DNA of 64,000 nucleotides. Origin: Balaenoptera acutorostrata. Its lineage: Eukaryota; Chordata; Mammalia; Artiodactyla; Balaenopteridae. The stretch spans positions 44,039,937 to 44,103,936 of the forward strand of contig NC_080064.1 in NCBI RefSeq assembly GCF_949987535.1, written 5' to 3'. Made by a program: the position numbers and the translations under genes. The notes under the pieces are model-generated. The model did no database searches and was not told the origin of the DNA. It saw nothing but the letters and a program-made list of their open reading frames with translations. Positions within the stretch are counted from its first letter, which is position 1. The number at the start of each line of letters is the position of its first letter. Shown piece after piece: positions 11,804-22,552 of this stretch.

Positions 11804-13660
11804 CTGTGTGCACTACATTTTCTTTATCCATTCATCTGTTGATGGACACTTAGGTTGTTTCCATATCTTGGCTCTTGTAAATAATGCCATGATGAACATA
11901 GGTGTCTATATCTTTTTCAAGTACTGTTTTCATATTCTTTGGATAAATAACCAGAAGTGGGATAGCTGGATCATATGTTAGTTATATTCTTAATTTTTTG
12001 AGGAATCTCCATACTGTTTTCCATAGTGGCTGCACCAATTTACATTCCCACCAATAGTGTACAAGGGCTCCCTTTTCTCCAAATCCTTGCTGACATTGTT
12101 ACTTATAGACTTTTTGATGATAGCCATTCTGACAGGTGTGAGGTGATGATATCACATTATGGTTTTGCTTTGCATTTTCCTGATGGATTAGTGATGTTGA
12201 GCATCTTTTCATGTGCCTGTTAGCCATCTGTGTGTCTTCCTTGGAAAAATGTTCATGTGTTCTGCCCATTTTAAAATTGGGTTGTATGTTTTTTTTTTTG
12301 ATATTGAATTGTTTGAGCTCTTTATATATTTTGGATATTAACCCCTTACTGGTCGTATCATTTGCAAATGTTTTCTCCCATTTTGTAGGTTGTCTTTTTG
12401 TTTTGTTGATGGTTTCCTTTGCTGTAGAAAAGCTTTTAAGTTTAATTAGATGCCATTTGTATATTTTTGATTTTGTTTCCTTTGGCTTAGAAGACAGATC
12501 CAAAAAACTATTGCTGTGATTTGTGTCAAAGAATGTTCTCTATGTTTTCTTGGAGTTTTATAGTTTCCAGTCTAACATTTAGGTCTTTAATCCATTTTAA
12601 GTTTATTTTTGTAGGTGGTATGAAAAAATGTTCTAATTTTATTCTGTAAAATAAATGTAGCTGTCCAGTTATCCCAGCACCACTTATTAAAGAGACTGTC
12701 TTTTCTCCATTGTATAGTCTTGCCTCCTTTGTCATAGATTAATTGACCATAAGTGCATGGGTTTATTTCTGGGCTCTCTGTTTTTTTCCATTGATCTGTA
12801 TATGTCTTTTTGTGCCAGTACTGTGCTATTTTGATGACTGTAGCTTTGTAGTATAGTCTGAGGTCAAGGAGCATGCTAACCCCAGCTTTCTTTTTTTCAA
12901 GATTGCCTTGACAACTCAGGGTCTTTTGTGGTTCCATATTAGTTTTAGGATTATTTGTTCTAGTTTTGTGAAAAATGTCGTAGGTATTTTGATAGGGATG
13001 GCACTAAACATGTAGATTGCTTTGGGTAGTACAGATTTTAACAGTATTACTTCTTCTAATCCACGAACATGGGATATCTTTCCATTTCTTTGTATCATCT
13101 TCAGTTTCCTTCATCCGTGTTCTATGGTTTTCAGTCTTTCACCTCCTTGGTTAAGTTAATCCTAGGTATTTTATTCTTTTTGATGCAATTTTAAACGAGA
13201 TTATTTTCTTGCTTTCTCTTTCTGGTGGTTCATTATTAGTTTATAGAAAAGCAACAGATTTCTGTGCATTAACCTTGTATACTGCAACTGTACTGAATTC
13301 ACTTATTCTAATAGTTTTTCAGAGAAGACTTTAGGGTTTTTCTATATGTAGTGTCATGTCATCTGCAAATAATGACAGTTTTACTTCTTCCTTTCCAATT
13401 TGGATACCTTTTATTTCTTATTCTTGTATGATTGCTCTGGCTAGGACTTCCAATACTGTGTTAAATAGAAGTGATTGAGAGTGGGCATCCTTTGTCTTGT
13501 TCCTGATTTTAGAAAAAAAGCTTTCAGCTTTTCACCATTGAATATGGTGTTAGCTATGGGTTTGTCATAAATGGCCTTTATTATGTTAAGATATGTTCCC
13601 TCTATACCAACTTTGATGAGAGTTTTTTCTTTTTTTTTATCATGAATGGCTGTTGATTTT

Positions 13661-13976
13661 TTTTTTTTTTTTTTTAGAAATTCACGTTCTTTTTTATTTA
13701 TTTATTTATTTATGACTGTGTTGAGTCTTCGTTTCTGTGCGAGGGCTTTCTCCAGTTGCGGCGAGTGGGGACCACTCTTCATCGCGGTGCGCGGGCCTCT
13801 CACTGTCGCGGCCTCTCTTGTTGCGGAGCACAGGCTCCAGACGCGCAGGCTCAGTAGTTGTGGCTCATGGGCCCAGTTGCTCTGCGGCATGTGGGAACTT
13901 CCCAGACCAGGGCTCGAACCCGTGTCCCCTGCATTGGCAGGCAGATTCTCAACCACTGCACCACCAGGGAAGCCCC
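13661..13976 (-). mobile_element. CHR-2 SINE inserted in L1
   Basis: It is a full CHR-2 body on the minus strand, from the gcttccctggtggtgcagtg head to an (AAAT)n tail. The L1 sequence ggctgttga(a)tttt is duplicated at about 13648-13660 and 13977-13989 as the target site. Confidence 0.92.
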
Positions 13977-14360
13977 GGCTGTTGAATTTTGTCAAATGCT
14001 TTTTCTCCATCTATTGAGATGATCATGTGATTTTATCCTTTTGTTAATGTGGTGTATCACATTGATTGATTTGCAGATATTGAACCATCTTTCATCCCTG
14101 TAATAAATCCCACTTGATCATGCTGTATGATCCTTTTTATATATTGTTGAACTCTGTTTGCTAATATTTTGTTGAGGATTTTTGCATCTACATTCATCAG
14201 AGATATTGGCCTGTAATTTTCTCTCTTTTTTTTTGTAGTGTTTTTGTCTGGCTTTGGTATCAGGGTAATGGTGGCTTCGTAGAATAAATTTGAAAGTGTT
14301 CCCTGCTCTTCAATTTTTTTAGAATAGTTTGTTTGTGTCTTTCTTTTTTTTTTTTTTCTC

Positions 14361-14452
14361 TTTTTTGGCCACTCCACACGGCTTGTGGGATCTTAGTTCC
14401 CCAACCAGGAATTGAACCCGTGCCCCGTTCGATGGACCACCAGGGGATTCCC
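14361..14452 (-). mobile_element. Short, internally deleted CHR-type SINE in L1
   Basis: Head and tail of the short CHR form are present, with part of the region before the B-box deleted. The flanks tagaatagt and tagagtagt match the interrupted L1 sequence and are the likely target-site duplication. Confidence 0.75.
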
Positions 14453-15934
14453 TAGAGTAGTCTGAGAAGTAGTTAGCTCTTTTTTATATGTTTGGTAGAA
14501 TTCTCCTATGAAGCTGTCTGGTCCTGGACTTTCGTTTGCTGGGAGTTTTTTTTTTTTTTTTTAATCAAAAATTCAGTTTCACTACTAGTGATTGGTCTGT
14601 TCAGATTGTCTCTTTCTTCCTGATTCATTCTTGGAAGGTTATATGTTTCTGGAAGTTTGTCCATTTTTTCTAGGTTGTCCAATTTATTGGCATGTGACTG
14701 TTCATAATATTCTCTTATGATTTTTTGTATCTCTGTGACATCAGTTGTTATTTGTCCTCTTTCATTTCTTATTTTGTTTATTTGGGTCCTGTCTCTTATT
14801 TTCTTGATAAGTGGGACTATTGGTTTATCAATTTGGTTTATCTTTTTTAAAAAAACAGCACTTGGTTTCATTGGTCTTTCCTGTTTTTTGTTTTTAATTT
14901 CTGTTTTATTTAAATCCACTCTGGTCTTTATTATTTTCTGTTTTCTACTGACTCTGGGCTTTGTTCTTCTTTTTCTAATTCCTTTAGTTGGTAGTTTAGG
15001 TTTTTATTTGAGAGTTTTCTTGTTTCTTGAGGTAGGCCTGTATCACTATAAACTTGCCTCCTTTAACTGCTTTTGCTGCATCCCATAGATTTTTGGAAAG
15101 TTGTGTTTCCATTTTCATTTGCCTCAAGGTATTTTCTGATTTTCTCTTTGATTTTTTCATTGACCCATTGGTTTTTTAGGAACATCTTGTTTAGTCTCCA
15201 CGTGTTTGTGTTTTCCCCATTTTTTTTCCTGTAGCTGATTTCTAGTTTCATACCGTTATGGTTGGAAAAATGCTTGATATAATTTCTATCTTCTTAAATT
15301 TGTTGAGACTTGTTTTGTGGCCTAGCATATGATCTATCCTGGAGAACGTTCCATGTGCACTTGAAAAGAATATGTATTCTGGTTTTTTTAGATGGAATGT
15401 CCTGTAGATATCTATTAAGTCCAAGTGGTCTAATGTGTCATTTAAGACTACTGTTTCCTTATTGAATTGACTATTTTTTACAGCAGAAAAATTGAGCAGA
15501 AAGTATATATACCCCCGCCCCCACCAGTGGACCCCATTATTAACATCTTGCACTAGTGTGGTACATTATTGAAATTGATGAACCAATATTGATACATTGT
15601 TATTAACAAAAGTCTTATAAAAGAAATACATGCTATAGTTTTTGTTAGAGTTTACTCTTTGTGTTGTACAGTTCTATGGGTTTGATAAATGCATATTATC
15701 TATCCTATTACAGTATCATATAGAATAGTTATACTACCCTAAAAGTCCCTTGGGTCCCCCACTTATGTATTTCTCCCTTACTTTCTCTGAACCGTGGAAA
15801 TTACTGATCTTTTCACTGGCTCTGTAGTTTTGGCTTTTCCAGAATGTCTTATAGTTAGTATCATACATTATGTTGGCTTTCAAACTGGCATCTTTGACTT
15901 AGAAATATACATTTAAGATTCTTCCCTGTCTTTT

Positions 15935-16469
15935 TAAAAAATTGAGTATAATTTACATATAACATTATATTAGTTTCAGGTGTATGACATAATGATTTGA
16001 TATTTGTATATATTGTATATACTGGGAAATGATCACCATTAAGTCCAGTTATCATCTGTACCATACATAGTTACAAAATTTTCTTATGATGAGAACTTTT
16101 AAGATTTACTCTCTTAGCAACTTTCAAATATGCAATACAGTATTATTAACTATAGTTAGGATGGCATGCACCACACCCTATGACTTATATATTTTATAAC
16201 TGCAAATTTGTGTCTTTTGAGCACCTTCATCTGTTTCACATACATCCTCACCCCACCTCTGGCAACTACCACCAATCTGTTCTCTGATTCAGTGAGCTCA
16301 TTATTTGTTGTTTTGTTTTGATTTGGTAGTTTTTAGGTTCCACATATAAGTGAGCTTGTCTGGTATTTGTCTTTCTCTGTCTGACTTATTTCACTAACAT
16401 AATGCCCTCAAGTTGCATCCATGTTGTTGCAAATGTCAAGATTTTATTCTTTTTTGTGGCTAATAGTCC

Positions 16470-16502
<33 letters not shown>

Positions 16503-17190
16503 ACATACATACATAAATACATACCAGAATTTCTTTATCCATTTATCTATTGATGGACACCTGGGTTGTTTCCATATATTGGCTATTGTAAATAATGCTG
16601 CAGTGAATATGATGGTGCAGGTATCTATTTGAGTTAGCAATTTTGTTTTCTTTGTATAAATACCTAGAAGTGGGATTTCTGGGTCATATGGTAGTTCTAC
16701 TTTTAATTTTTTTGAGCAACCTCTATACTGTTTTCTGTAGCGGCTGCATCAATTTTCATTCCCACCAACAGTGTGCAAGGGTTCTCTTTTCTTCACATCC
16801 TTGCCAACATTTGTTATTTGTTGCCTTTTTGATAATAACCACTCTGACCGGTATGAATTGATATCTCATTGTGGTTTTGATTTGCATTTCCCTGATGATT
16901 AGTGACATTGAGCACCTTTTCACATACCTGTTGGACATTAATATATCTTCTTGGAGAAATGTCTATTCATGTCTTCTGCCCATTTTTAAATTAGATTGTT
17001 TGTTTTCTTCCTATTGAGTTGTGTAAATTCTTTGTACATTTTGGATATTAACCCCTTATCAGATATATGACTTACAAATATTTTCTCCCTTTCCGTATGT
17101 TGCCTTTTTGTTGATGGCCTTTACTGTGTAGAAGGTTTGTAGTTTGATGTAGTCCCACTTGTTTATTTTTGCTTTTTTTGGTCATTGCTA
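15935..17190 (-). mobile_element. Older L1 fragment (minus)
   Basis: The 3' end at the left (attgagtataatttacat, then attagtttcaggtgtatgac) leads into the ORF2 C-terminal region with the usual taatattcca-like site, here expanded to (TG)n at 16472-16500. The diverged right end is near 17190. It resembles the L1 piece at 53047-54245. Confidence 0.8.
16472..16500 (+). repeat. (GT)n microsatellite in L1 ORF2
   Basis: About 14 GT units lie at the same ORF2 site as the repeat near 11.77 kb. Confidence 0.95.
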
Positions 17191-17598
17191 AAACCAGTGT
17201 CAAGGAGCCTCCATGTCTTTTTGTGACACGATACCTCATTTTTTTAAATTGCTGAATTGTGTCCTATTGTATGGGTATACCACAAGTTTGTTTATTCATT
17301 CAGCTATTGAAAGACATCTTGGTTAATTTCCGGTTTTGGCAATTATAAGTAAAGCTGTTATAAATATTTGTGTGCAGGTTTTTGAGTGGATGTAAGTTTT
17401 TCGTTTGTGTAAATATGTAGGAGTGTGATTACCAGAGAGTATGGTAAGCCTGTGTTTCTCTTTGTAAGAAACTGCCAAACTATCTTCCAGAGTGGCTGTA
17501 CCACTTTTGCATTCCCATCAGCAATGAATGAGAATTCTTGCTGTTCTACATCCTCACCAGAATTTGGTCTTGTCAGTTTTGGACTTTAGACATTTAAT

Positions 17599-17726
17599 TT
17601 AATTTATTTATTTATTTGGCCATGTCATGTGGCTTGTGGGATGTTAGTTCCCCTAGCAGGGATTGAACCTGTGCCCTCAGCAGTGAGAGCAAGGAGTCCT
17701 AACCACTGGACCGCCAGGGAATTCCC
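17599..17726 (-). mobile_element. Short CHR-type SINE
   Basis: The short CHR form has an (AAAT)n tail. The flanks tttagacatttaat (about 17586-17599) and ttttagacattttaat (about 17731-17745) are the diverged target-site duplication. Confidence 0.85.
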
Positions 17727-17775
17727 AGATTTTAGACATTTTAATAGGTGTAGTTTCTCATTTAAAAAAAAAAAA

Positions 17776-17979
17776 TTTACTTATTTATTTATTTATTTGG
17801 CGGCCCCGGGTCTTAGTTGCGGCATGCAGGATCTTTATTGCGGCATGCAGGATCTTTAGGTGCAGCATGTGAACTCTTAGTTGTGCCATGTGGAATCTAG
17901 TTCCCTGACCAGGGATTGAACCTGGGCCCCCTGTATTGGGAGCGTAGGTCTTAGCCACTGGACCACCAGGGAAGTCCCC
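17776..17979 (-). mobile_element. CHR-1-like SINE
   Basis: On the minus strand it has the ggggacttccctggtggtcc head, a ggttcaatccctggtcaggg box, a shortened CHR body and an (AAAT)n tail at 17776-17800. A repeated tctcattt flanks it. Confidence 0.85.
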
Positions 17980-17995
17980 TCTCATTTTTGTTTTA

Positions 17996-18304
17996 TTTAT
18001 TTATTTATTTATTTATTTTTGGCTGTGCTGGATCTTCGGTTCGTGCGAGGGCTTTCTCCAGTTGCGGCAAGTGGGGGCCACTCTTCATCGCGGTGCGGGG
18101 ACCGCTCTTCATCGCGGTGCGCGGGCCTTTCACTATCGCGGCCCCTCCCGCCGCGGGGCACAGGCTCCAGACGCGCAGGCTCAGCAGCTGTGGCTCACGG
18201 GCCCAGCCGCTCCGCGGCACGTGGGATCTTCCCAGACCAGGGCTCGAACCCGTGTCTCCCGCATTAGCAGGCAGATTCTCAACCACTGCGCCACCAGGGA
18301 AGCC
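17996..18304 (-). mobile_element. Young CHR-2 SINE with 24-bp internal duplication
   Basis: It is full-length, GC- and CpG-rich and little decayed. A perfect 15-bp target-site duplication, ctcatttttgtttta, lies at 17981-17995 and 18305-18319. Inside, a 24-bp unit is tandemly repeated (18073-18096 and 18097-18120), as in the copy at 53.6 kb. Confidence 0.95.
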
Positions 18305-18689
18305 CTCATTTTTGTTTTAATTTACAACTCCCTAATGACATATGATAATGAACATCTTTTCATATGCTTATTTGCCATCTGTGTATCTTCTTTGGTGAAG
18401 TGTCTATTCAGATCTTTCGCCCATCTTTTAATTGGGTTGTTTGTTTTCTTATTGTTGAATTTTTAAAGTTCTTTTTTATATTTTGATTCAAGTTCTTTAT
18501 CAGGTATTTGTTTTGCAGATACTTTCATTTTCTTAGACATATCCACTTTAAATTCTTTCACAAGTATCTATGAGTATTAAACTATACACTTATAATGTAT
18601 TTCAGTAGAATTATTTAGCTGTTTTTTGATTGTCAATTCTAGAAATGATCTAGTGAATTTTCAATTTTTCTGTTTATGTATTTTCATGT

Positions 18690-18800
18690 TTATTATTTTG
18701 AGTCTAAAGCTCCAAGAGGGTAAGTATCTTTTCTGCCTCGATTGCTACTGTATCCACAGCTTTAGCACATAATAGATGTTTACTAAATATTAGTTGGATA
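18690..18800 (+). mobile_element. L2 3' tail
   Basis: aagctccaagagggtaagta, tgtatccacagctttagcac and aatagatgtttactaaatat match the L2 3' end. Confidence 0.65.
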
Positions 18801-19289
18801 AATGAAGAAATGAATACTATCTCTTAATGCAGCAGAACATCTTTTTATACAACACTTTGGGACTTTGGATGATGGCATCAAATACAGAATATAGGGGATG
18901 TAAGGACTTTGGAAAATATTTTAAGTTAGTCATATATGTTTTTCCTATTAAAGATAGATTCAAACCAAAACAAGCTTATTTTCCTAATTTCTATTTACTT
19001 ACCTATTGATGGGAAACAGTAGATGTGAGAGTAAGAAACAGATGCTTTAAATAGCATATTGCATGGTAATTCAGTTTCCCTCATACTCTGCCTGAAAACC
19101 TGTTTATCCTGTCTTATCATTGATATTATGAGTTTAACCATTCTGGCATGGTAAAACAGGATCAACATTTTGGATTAATCTTGAGTTCTAATGAAGCTAG
19201 AAAATATTTTCCATTCACACCCTTCAAAAGGCTGTGTTGGCTAAAAATCAGTCTCATCCATGTCATAACGCTTATCATACAGTATTGTC

Positions 19290-19395
19290 TTTGTCCTTCT
19301 CCCCCGTTGGTCTGTAAAGATCTTGTGATTATGATTTCTCTTTGTATCCCCAGCATCTAGCACAGTGCTCAATAAATGTTTGTTAATGAACAAAT
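19290..19395 (+). mobile_element. L2 3' tail
   Basis: tgtatccccagcatctagca and cagtgctcaataaatgtttg match the L2 3' end. Confidence 0.65.
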
Positions 19396-19404
19396 ATATG
19401 AATC

Positions 19405-20600
19405 CCAGATCATTAATTTATTCAACAAACACTGAGTGCTTGTTATTTGTCTGTCACTGTGCTGGATGCTGAGTTTATACTAATGACATTATGATTCCTA
19501 CCCTCATGTAAAGATTAGTGGAAATAACCAAAAGCAAACAAACAGAATTATAAATTGTGATAAGGGATATGAAGGAAATTAACAAGGAGGGATAATATTA
19601 AAAACGGAGAAGGGGAGGAAGGTCTGGAAAGTCCTCTGAGAAGTGACAAAATTTTAGGTGATACATGAAATTTGAGGAGTCAGCTATGCAAAGAACAGAG
19701 AGAAAAATGCTTCGGGAAGAGTAAACATCATGGACACAGTCTCTGAGGTAGGAAAGCACCTATTCAAGAAACTGAAAGGAATACAGTGTGGTTAAAGTAT
19801 AGCAAGTAAGAGAAGTCACATAAAAAGAGCTTGGAGAGGAGATCAGGGAATAGATCATGTTGGCCTTTGCAGCTCATGTAGGAGTCCAGAGAGAAGCCAT
19901 GGGAATGGATGAGCTCACCTAGGGAAGAGTGTACAGAGGAAAGAGAAAGGGCCCAGGGCTGAGCCACTGAGGTCAAGTGGAGAAGGAGGACCCAGTACAA
20001 GTGACTGAGAAGGAGTGGCCAGAGAGACAGGCAGAAAACCAAGAAAATGTGTTGTCTCGGAAGTCAAAAGAAGAATGTAGTTTGTCAAAGGATAGGGATT
20101 ATCACCTATACCAAATGCTGATCAGGGTCAGTAAGATGTGGACAGGAAAGGGACCATTGGACTTGACTACATCAGGGTCATTGATAAAAGCAGTCTTGGT
20201 TGAGCTGTGCATACAGAAGCCAGAATGGGTTGAAAATGGAAAAAGAAGTGAGGAGATTGAGATGTCCTTTTCAAGTTTTACTAAGGGAGAACAGAAAAAA
20301 TTGGGGCAATTATTAAATGAAGATGGTGATTATGGGTGAAATTTTTAAAGATGGGAGATACTACTGTATTTATATAAAATCATGAATGATCCTCTAGGCA
20401 AGTTGTTTTAGGAGAAAAAGGGGATTGATCAAAGGAAGAGAAAAATTTTTGAGAAGGTCAAAGGGATGGGATCTATTCATCTGTTGAGGGTTAGGTTTTC
20501 AACAAGGGGAAGAAAGGTAGGGAAAGACAGAGGTAGATTTTTGTATTTAGTGGTGAGAGCATTAAGGAATTTCTATATCCTTGGCTCATACTTCATATAG
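19405..20600 (-). mobile_element. L2 LINE (minus), long fragment
   Basis: The L2 tail (actgagtgcttgttatttgt, tgtgctggatgctgag) leads into antisense RT sequence (gttggcctttgcagctcatg, gggctgagccactgaggtca, aaatgctgatcagggtcagt). A 120-codon plus-strand frame in it (19977-20339) is an antisense chance frame. Confidence 0.7.
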
Positions 20601-21164
20601 GAAATATAAACATTGAGAGAAGGTGAAATAGGGATAGGTGACGAAGGTTTCAGAAAAGAGAATTAGTTATGTTGGAGTGGGAAAGTAAAGCCTAGTAGAA
20701 AATTGAAATTTTCATAGCCCTGTAAGACTTTGTATCAAACTTTCAGCCAGTTTATACTAGTCCAGTCCTGACTTCATGGGATAGGGTCAGTATTTTTCTT
20801 TGGAGACATTTTGAGCTTGTTACATTATCTTAGCAATACAAGCACTTTTGAATGGAGAAACAAGAAAAGTCCTATAGGGCCAATCTGTGTTGCCATCTGT
20901 TCATCCATTTCCGTTTATTTGTTTACTCATTGATTCATTCAGTGAGAATTATTTATTGCTTAGTGTTCTGGTTTTAACCAAAGAGATGCAAAAAAAGGTA
21001 GAAAAATGGCCACTCTATTAAAACATACTGTTCACGTTTGTATAGATGACAAAGCTTAAGTATATGAAATAAGTAACAAAACAATTACAAAGCTGCAGAT
21101 GCTTTGCAGTTGGAAGCAGATAGATGGTGACGGTGGTGCTAGTGGCGGCAAGGAGAATGAGATA

Positions 21165-21385
21165 GGTGATATTTATTGAGTGTTTATCATGTGCTAGACA
21201 CTTTTCTAAAAGCTGCTTATATTATCCTATTTAATATATGTAACTCCTTATGAGGTAGGTAGTGTTATAATCCACATTTGACAATAGGTCTAAAATGATT
21301 AACTTGTTCAAAAATCACACAGCCAATAGCTAGAGTTAGGAATCAAACTCAGATTCTTTGACTTCCAGAGTCCACACTCCAAAGC
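21165..21385 (-). mobile_element. MIR SINE
   Basis: Antisense MIR: tttattgagtgtttatcatg, tgaggtaggtagtgttataa, cacacagccaatagctagag. Confidence 0.8.
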
Positions 21386-21582
21386 AATATGCAATGGTTT
21401 TAGGAACAAACAGAATAAGAGAGTGATGAAATTGAGGTCTGTAGTACTAGGGCCACTTCTCTAGCAACACTGGGACTATGACCACAGAGTTCCTGGGCAG
21501 CCAGCTAAAAGAGAATCAGAAGGGAGCTAACATTTATTTAGTACATACTCTGTAATTTGTTTATTATCTAATAATAATAATT

Positions 21583-21825
21583 CTCTACTCTTCATTGCGG
21601 TGCGCGGGCTTCTCATTGCGGTGGCTTCTCTTGTTGTGGAGCATGGACTCTAGGCATGCGGGCTTCCATAGTTGTGGCTCGCGGGCTCTAGAGCACAGGC
21701 TCAGTAGTTGTGGCGCACGGGCTTAGTTGCTCCGTGGCATGTGGAATCTTCCCAGACCAGGGATCAAACCTGTGTCCCGCGCATTGGCAGGCAGATTCTT
21801 ATCCACTGCACCACCAGGGAAGCCC
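21583..21825 (-). mobile_element. CHR SINE lacking its 3' part
   Basis: The head, box and first part of the CHR body are present on the minus strand. The sequence stops abruptly at 21583, before the usual gaccc(a)acgcagcc region and (AAAT)n tail. Confidence 0.8.
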
Positions 21826-22437
21826 TAGTGTTACTTAAAATAGCAAATAAATTTGAAATAATTTCTGTACAAAATTGGATAGTGATAAGTTAAATATAAT
21901 AATGTAATTTGATTCCACCATTAAAAATAATTTTTATAAGGCTGTATGGAAAATGCTTATGATGATGTATGAGTAAAATAAAATGCAAACTCATAGTTAT
22001 ACTTTGTTTATAATTATAAAGATTATTCTTGGGCATAAAAATAAGTATATCTAAGAGGAACGTGTAAAACTGAAAATGGATCATTTTGTTTGGTGGAATT
22101 TTGAATAATTATTTTCTTTTCCTCTCTGTTTTTAATTCTTAGAGTGGTTCTTAATATTGATTCAATTAAAAACAAGTCAGGATCTATAAAATAACCTTGC
22201 CCAAAAAAGTCAAACTCAAATCTGATCAAATGTCTAGATTTTGCAATCAATTTTAGGAAATACAGAGTTAGAGAAACTTGCGTTAAACAACACCACAAGA
22301 AGGCAATCAATGAAATCCAGATCGTGGGAAAGTACAGGACAAATGACTCAATTTCTTCAATAAAATCTATGTTTTTTTTTTTAAACCACTGTATCATACA
22401 CTATTTTAAAATTTTTAAAAATCTTTTTAATTATTAT

Positions 22438-22549
22438 TTTTTTTTGGCCGTGTGGCTTGTGGGATCTCAGTTCCCTGACCAGGGATTGAACATGGGCCAC
22501 AGCAGTGAAAGCCCAGTATCCTAACGACTAGGCCACCAGAGGACTCCCT
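22438..22549 (-). mobile_element. Short CHR-type SINE
   Basis: The short CHR form on the minus strand ends in a T run at 22438, its A tail on the sense strand. It lies at the edge of old L1 sequence. The head is degenerate (gagtcctctggtggcctag). Confidence 0.8.
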
Positions 22550-22552
22550 TAA

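Larger units (their letters stand above)
11193..15485 (-). mobile_element. 5'-truncated L1 (minus) carrying SINE insertions
   Basis: The poly(T) at 11193 marks the 3' end. From there ORF2 remnants run rightward in broken frames: C-terminal EYYSAIK (near 11730), reverse-transcriptase pieces (12600-14300, with QHDQVGFI near 14070) and the end of the endonuclease domain (TFSRIDHMLGHK near 15310). The element stops inside the endonuclease region at about 15485, so it is 5'-truncated. CHR SINEs interrupt it at 11287-11406, 13661-13976 and 14361-14452. A (TG)17 run lies at 11769-11802. Confidence 0.88.
17195..18515 (-). mobile_element. Old L1 fragment (minus) interrupted by three SINEs
   Basis: L1 ORF2 C-terminal sequence (cctattgtatgggtatacc, then attcccatcagcaatg) is cut by CHR SINEs at 17599-17726, 17776-17979 and 17996-18304. 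It resumes after them with catatgataatgaacatc and cttttcatatgc. Confidence 0.75.

Noticed and set aside
19977..20339. 120-codon + strand frame rich in Glu and Lys
   Set aside because: It is antisense to an L2 reverse-transcriptase remnant; chance frame.
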